Positions 3,926 to 6,276 of a stretch of 6,276 nucleotides of DNA are shown here, piece after piece; position 1 is the first letter of the stretch, and each line of letters starts with the position of its first letter. Source of the DNA: Planctomycetota bacterium (GTDB taxonomy: Bacteria > Planctomycetota > Phycisphaerae > UBA1845). The position numbers were made by a program, and so were the translations under genes. Where the stretch lies: the NCBI GenBank assembly GCA_022566435.1, contig JADFIX010000216.1, positions 1 through 6,276 on the forward strand. The letters are read 5' to 3'. The notes beneath the pieces were generated by a model, which saw only the letters and a list, made by a program, of their open reading frames with translations, made no database searches and was not told the origin of the DNA.

Positions 3926-5470
3926 ATGCCCCGTCAGAAACAGATTCTACTCGTCGCCATCATTGTGGCGGCAGTTGCTGATAATGCGTTGGCCGCTCCG
4001 CCGGAGGCCACCGCATTGACCGCGCAAATCGACAGCAACATCGAAGCCCGTCTGAATGCCGAGAAACTGTCCCCAGCAATGCGGTCGGACGATGCCGAGT
4101 TCGTCCGCCGCGTGCATCTCGATTTGCACGGCGTCGTTCCCACGGCCGAGCAGGTGGTTCGCTTTCTTGACGATACTCGGTCGGACAAGCAGGCGCGGTT
4201 GATCGAATCGCTGCTGGCCGATTCACGATACGGCGAGCATCTGGCCGACATCTGGCAAAGGTATCTAGTCTCGCCGCTGCAGGACGTGCCGCCGGCGCAG
4301 CGGGACGGCTTTCGCAAATGGCTGGCGGAGCGTTTCAACACGAGCACCTGGGATCGGATCGCCACTGATCTGCTGACGGCCACGGGGACGATGGAGGAGA
4401 ACCCGTCGGTGATCTACCTGATCGAAGGGCGGCACCCGCGTAGTGTCACCGCCTTGGCCGACCTCAGCTCCCGTTACTTTCTCGGTGTTCGTCTCAATTG
4501 CGCGCAATGCCACGACCATCCGTTCGCGAAAATGACGCGGAAGGACTACTGGGGCATGGCGGCGTTCTTCGCGCAGATGCAAACTCCCGGTCGGCCGAAG
4601 ACGGTCTATCGCTTCGGCGTGAGGGACGCACCGGGCATCACGCTGGCGACTCTGCAGAACGCCGGCATGCTGGACGAATTCGTCTCCCGCCCTCCGACGT
4701 TTCTTGGAGGGAACGAATTGCAGAGCGACAACGGGAAGCCGCACCGCCGCGCACTGGCCGAATGGATGACGTCGCCGAAGAACCCGTACTTCGCCCGAGC
4801 GATTGTGAACCGCATGTGGTGGCGCTTTTTCGGCCGGGGAATCGTCGAGCCGGTGGATGACATGCATTCGGCCAACCAGCCGTCGCATCCGGAACTGCTG
4901 AAACTCCTCAGCGAACGGTTTGTAGATTCGGGCTTCGATCTGAAATTTCTCAGCCGCGCGATTCTGCTCAGCCGCGCCTACCAGCGGACCAGCCGGCCTG
5001 GCAACGCTTCAGAGAAGCAGGCGGTGCTATTCGGGCGGATGTCGGTCAAGGTGCTCTCGGCGGGACAGTTGTACGATTCGCTTGTGCAGGTTCTCGGACC
5101 GCCGGCCCGGGAGAAGGGAGTCAACGTCGGCTTGGGCGTGCGTCGCGAATTCACCGGGTTCTTCGCCGAACAGGGAGACCCGGACCCTCTGGCCTATCAT
5201 CGGGGGATTCCGCATCTGCTGCGGTTGATGAACTCGCGACAATTCGCCGGGCGAAACATCTCGGCCCTCGTCACACGGTTGACAGCTTCCGGTGCGTCGG
5301 AAGAGACAGTCATCGAGAAGTTGTATTTGACGATTCTGTCGCGGCGTCCTACGAAGGACGAACAACAGATTGTGCGGAAGCATCTGCGAGAGTCGCGCTC
5401 CGACGCCAACGCCTATCAAGAACTGGCATGGGCGTTGTTGATGAGCAGTGAGTTCTCGCTGAATCGGTAA
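3926..5470 (+). CDS. Secreted DUF1549/DUF1553 protein (compact form)
   Basis: Seen: 514 residues. Residues 1-23 form a Sec signal peptide (MPRQK, hydrophobic core, ALA cut site). DUF1549 spans about 34-218, with DAEFVRRVHLDLHGVVPTAEQV (56-77), SRYGEHLADIWQRYL (100-114) and RYFLGVRLNCAQCHDHPF (183-200). DUF1553 spans about 271-510, with RRALAEWMTSPKNPYFARAIVNR (274-296), FFGRGIVEPVDDMH (301-314), FDLKFLSRAILLSRAYQ (337-353) and LMNSRQF (434-440). GGAG at 3913-3916 precedes the ATG by nine bases. Known: this pair is common in Planctomycetes, usually next to DUF1501, and often longer through an added cytochrome-like PSCyt1 or carbohydrate-binding domain; those are absent here. The biochemical role is unproven, though breakdown of sulfated polysaccharides has been suggested for relatives. 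Inferred: a periplasmic partner of the DUF1501 protein, co-transcribed with it. CxxCH at 192-196 is conserved in the family but need not bind haem. Confidence 0.95.
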   Translation: MPRQKQILLVAIIVAAVADNALAAPPEATALTAQIDSNIEARLNAEKLSPAMRSDDAEFVRRVHLDLHGVVPTAEQVVRFLDDTRSDKQARLIESLLADSRYGEHLADIWQRYLVSPLQDVPPAQRDGFRKWLAERFNTSTWDRIATDLLTATGTMEENPSVIYLIEGRHPRSVTALADLSSRYFLGVRLNCAQCHDHPFAKMTRKDYWGMAAFFAQMQTPGRPKTVYRFGVRDAPGITLATLQNAGMLDEFVSRPPTFLGGNELQSDNGKPHRRALAEWMTSPKNPYFARAIVNRMWWRFFGRGIVEPVDDMHSANQPSHPELLKLLSERFVDSGFDLKFLSRAILLSRAYQRTSRPGNASEKQAVLFGRMSVKVLSAGQLYDSLVQVLGPPAREKGVNVGLGVRREFTGFFAEQGDPDPLAYHRGIPHLLRLMNSRQFAGRNISALVTRLTASGASEETVIEKLYLTILSRRPTKDEQQIVRKHLRESRSDANAYQELAWALLMSSEFSLNR

Positions 5471-5483
5471 CGGTCGAATCTTC

Positions 5484-5487
5484 GGAG
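5484..5487 (+). promoter_or_regulatory. Shine-Dalgarno site of the DUF1501 gene
   Basis: GGAG lies seven bases before the ATG at 5495. The surrounding TCGGAGAATC (5482-5491) matches TCGGAGACTC at 3911-3920 before the DUF1549 gene in nine of ten bases, which suggests matched translation of the pair. Confidence 0.6.
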
Positions 5488-5494
5488 AATCCCA

Positions 5495-6276
5495 ATGGAC
5501 GCAAACCTCAACCGACGGGCATTCCTCACATCCACTGCCGCTGGCGCCGCACTGGGCGGCTGGCTGGGAAGGGTCGCCACACATGCTGCCGAATCCGGCC
5601 AGCCCAAGCCGAAAGCCTGTATCCTGCTGTGGATGGCCGGCGGCCCAAGTCATATCGACACGTTCGATCTCAAACCCAAGGCCCCTAAGCAAATTGGTGG
5701 GGAATTCCGTCCGATCGACACGTCCGTGCCCGGAATCCAAATCAGCGAGCACTTCCCACAGTTCGCCCGACTGATGGAGCACGCCGCCATTCTGCGCGGC
5801 ATGAGCACCGTCGAATCCGACCATCAACTGGCCAGCTACCATCTGCATACGGGCTACCAGAACCAAGCCGGAGGGGTTTCGTTTCCCAGCGTCGGGGCGA
5901 TCGTCTCAAAGGAATTGGGGAAGCAGGACGTGCCGCTGCCGAATTTCGTCTGTATCGGCGATCAACCGCACGCCGCTCGCTCCGGTTTTCTGGGTCCGCT
6001 CCATCAACCTCTGGTGGTAAGCGATCCGCACCGCGGGTTGAATTACATCAAGCCGGCCCATTCTCAGGAGCAGTTCGACCGGCAGGTCGATCTGCTGGAG
6101 CGGTTTGAGAGGCCGTTTCACGACACATACCGAAGTGCCGCCGCCGAAGCGCACTATTCCACACTGAATCGGGCCGTCCGATTGATGAACTCGCAGCAGA
6201 AGCAGGCATTCGACCTTTCGCGGGAGAAGAACGCTGTTCGTGATGCATACGGCTTAGCGGCCAAGGCGCGCGGTCC
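5495..6276 (+). CDS. DUF1501 protein with twin-arginine leader, N-terminal part (cut by window edge)
   Basis: Seen: 260 codons, open at the right edge. MDANLNRRAFLTSTAAGAALGG gives a twin-arginine leader (Arg7-Arg8, Phe10-Leu11) and a hydrophobic stretch ending near residue 32. The mature part begins with KACILLWMAGGPSHIDTFDLKP (40-61), then FPQFARLMEHAAILRGMSTVESDHQLASYHLHTGY (87-121), PSVGAIVSKELG (131-142), PLPNFVCIG (147-155) and a helical region to 260. Known: the family (COG4102) is related to the alkaline phosphatase/sulfatase superfamily; GGPSHIDTFD and the SDHxxAxxxxHTG segment are its hallmarks, and the Asp/His residues probably bind metal. A full-length member has about 430-480 residues, so roughly half is here. 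Inferred: exported folded by Tat to the periplasm and working with the DUF1549/DUF1553 protein, whose stop lies 24 bases upstream. The substrate is unknown. The frame has no damage. Confidence 0.95.
   Translation, partial: MDANLNRRAFLTSTAAGAALGGWLGRVATHAAESGQPKPKACILLWMAGGPSHIDTFDLKPKAPKQIGGEFRPIDTSVPGIQISEHFPQFARLMEHAAILRGMSTVESDHQLASYHLHTGYQNQAGGVSFPSVGAIVSKELGKQDVPLPNFVCIGDQPHAARSGFLGPLHQPLVVSDPHRGLNYIKPAHSQEQFDRQVDLLERFERPFHDTYRSAAAEAHYSTLNRAVRLMNSQQKQAFDLSREKNAVRDAYGLAAKARG

Noticed and set aside
4499..4513. CAQCH as a covalent haem c site
   Set aside because: CxxCH fits the haem c pattern, but this motif is conserved inside DUF1549 and there is no surrounding cytochrome c fold or distal Met ligand region that I can identify.
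3947..4888. Several minus-strand open frames inside the DUF1549/DUF1553 gene
   Set aside because: They are antisense shadows of a clearly conserved gene, with Arg/Pro/Ser-rich composition typical of reverse frames in GC-rich coding DNA.
5027..5866. 279-codon minus-strand open frame across the DUF1549/DUF1501 boundary
   Set aside because: It is antisense to two genes with strong family motifs and crosses their boundary; its translation shows no domain.
1..6276. CRISPR array, transposase, integrase or terminal inverted repeats
   Set aside because: I found no regularly spaced repeats and no protein with transposase or integrase motifs on either strand.

Overview
The window looks like part of a planctomycete chromosome, probably Gemmataceae or a relative. 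The clearest sign is the right-hand gene pair: a secreted DUF1549/DUF1553 protein with a CAQCHDHPF motif, followed 24 bases later by a DUF1501 protein with a twin-arginine leader. This pair is greatly expanded in Planctomycetes. Hand counts of a few 60-base rows give about 55-67% GC in the right-hand genes and about 45-55% in the left and middle genes.

Left block (1-1721, all minus strand). In transcription order it holds a 54-residue protein with two DnaJ-type CxxCxGxG knuckles, a roughly 450-residue protein with a HEPN ribonuclease-type RNLITH motif, and the beginning of a membrane-anchored TolB/FlgO-like protein that runs off the left edge. The last two overlap by 77 bases, so they are probably translationally coupled. 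The HEPN gene is the most interesting accessory gene here, but nothing in the window proves a defence role.

Middle block (1766-3237, plus strand). A small membrane-anchored protein begins six bases after a TAGAAT box, so its mRNA is probably leaderless. About 635 bases without a convincing gene follow. Then comes a 189-residue uncharacterised protein whose RNLxDF...H pattern recalls a widespread unnamed family that may have a HEPN-like fold.

Right block (3373-6276, plus strand). A promoter with the same GCTAnAAT box leads into a lipoprotein-type thermonuclease (SNase) that is cut off before its second catalytic arginine and looks like a pseudogene. After an AT-rich junction come DUF1549/DUF1553 and DUF1501, the latter cut by the right edge. 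These two are probably one operon encoding exported proteins that work together.

I found no tRNA, rRNA, CRISPR array, transposase or integrase. No complete, clearly new system is visible. The best leads are the HEPN/TolB-like overlapping pair, the second HEPN-like protein, and the recurring GCTAnAAT promoter box.
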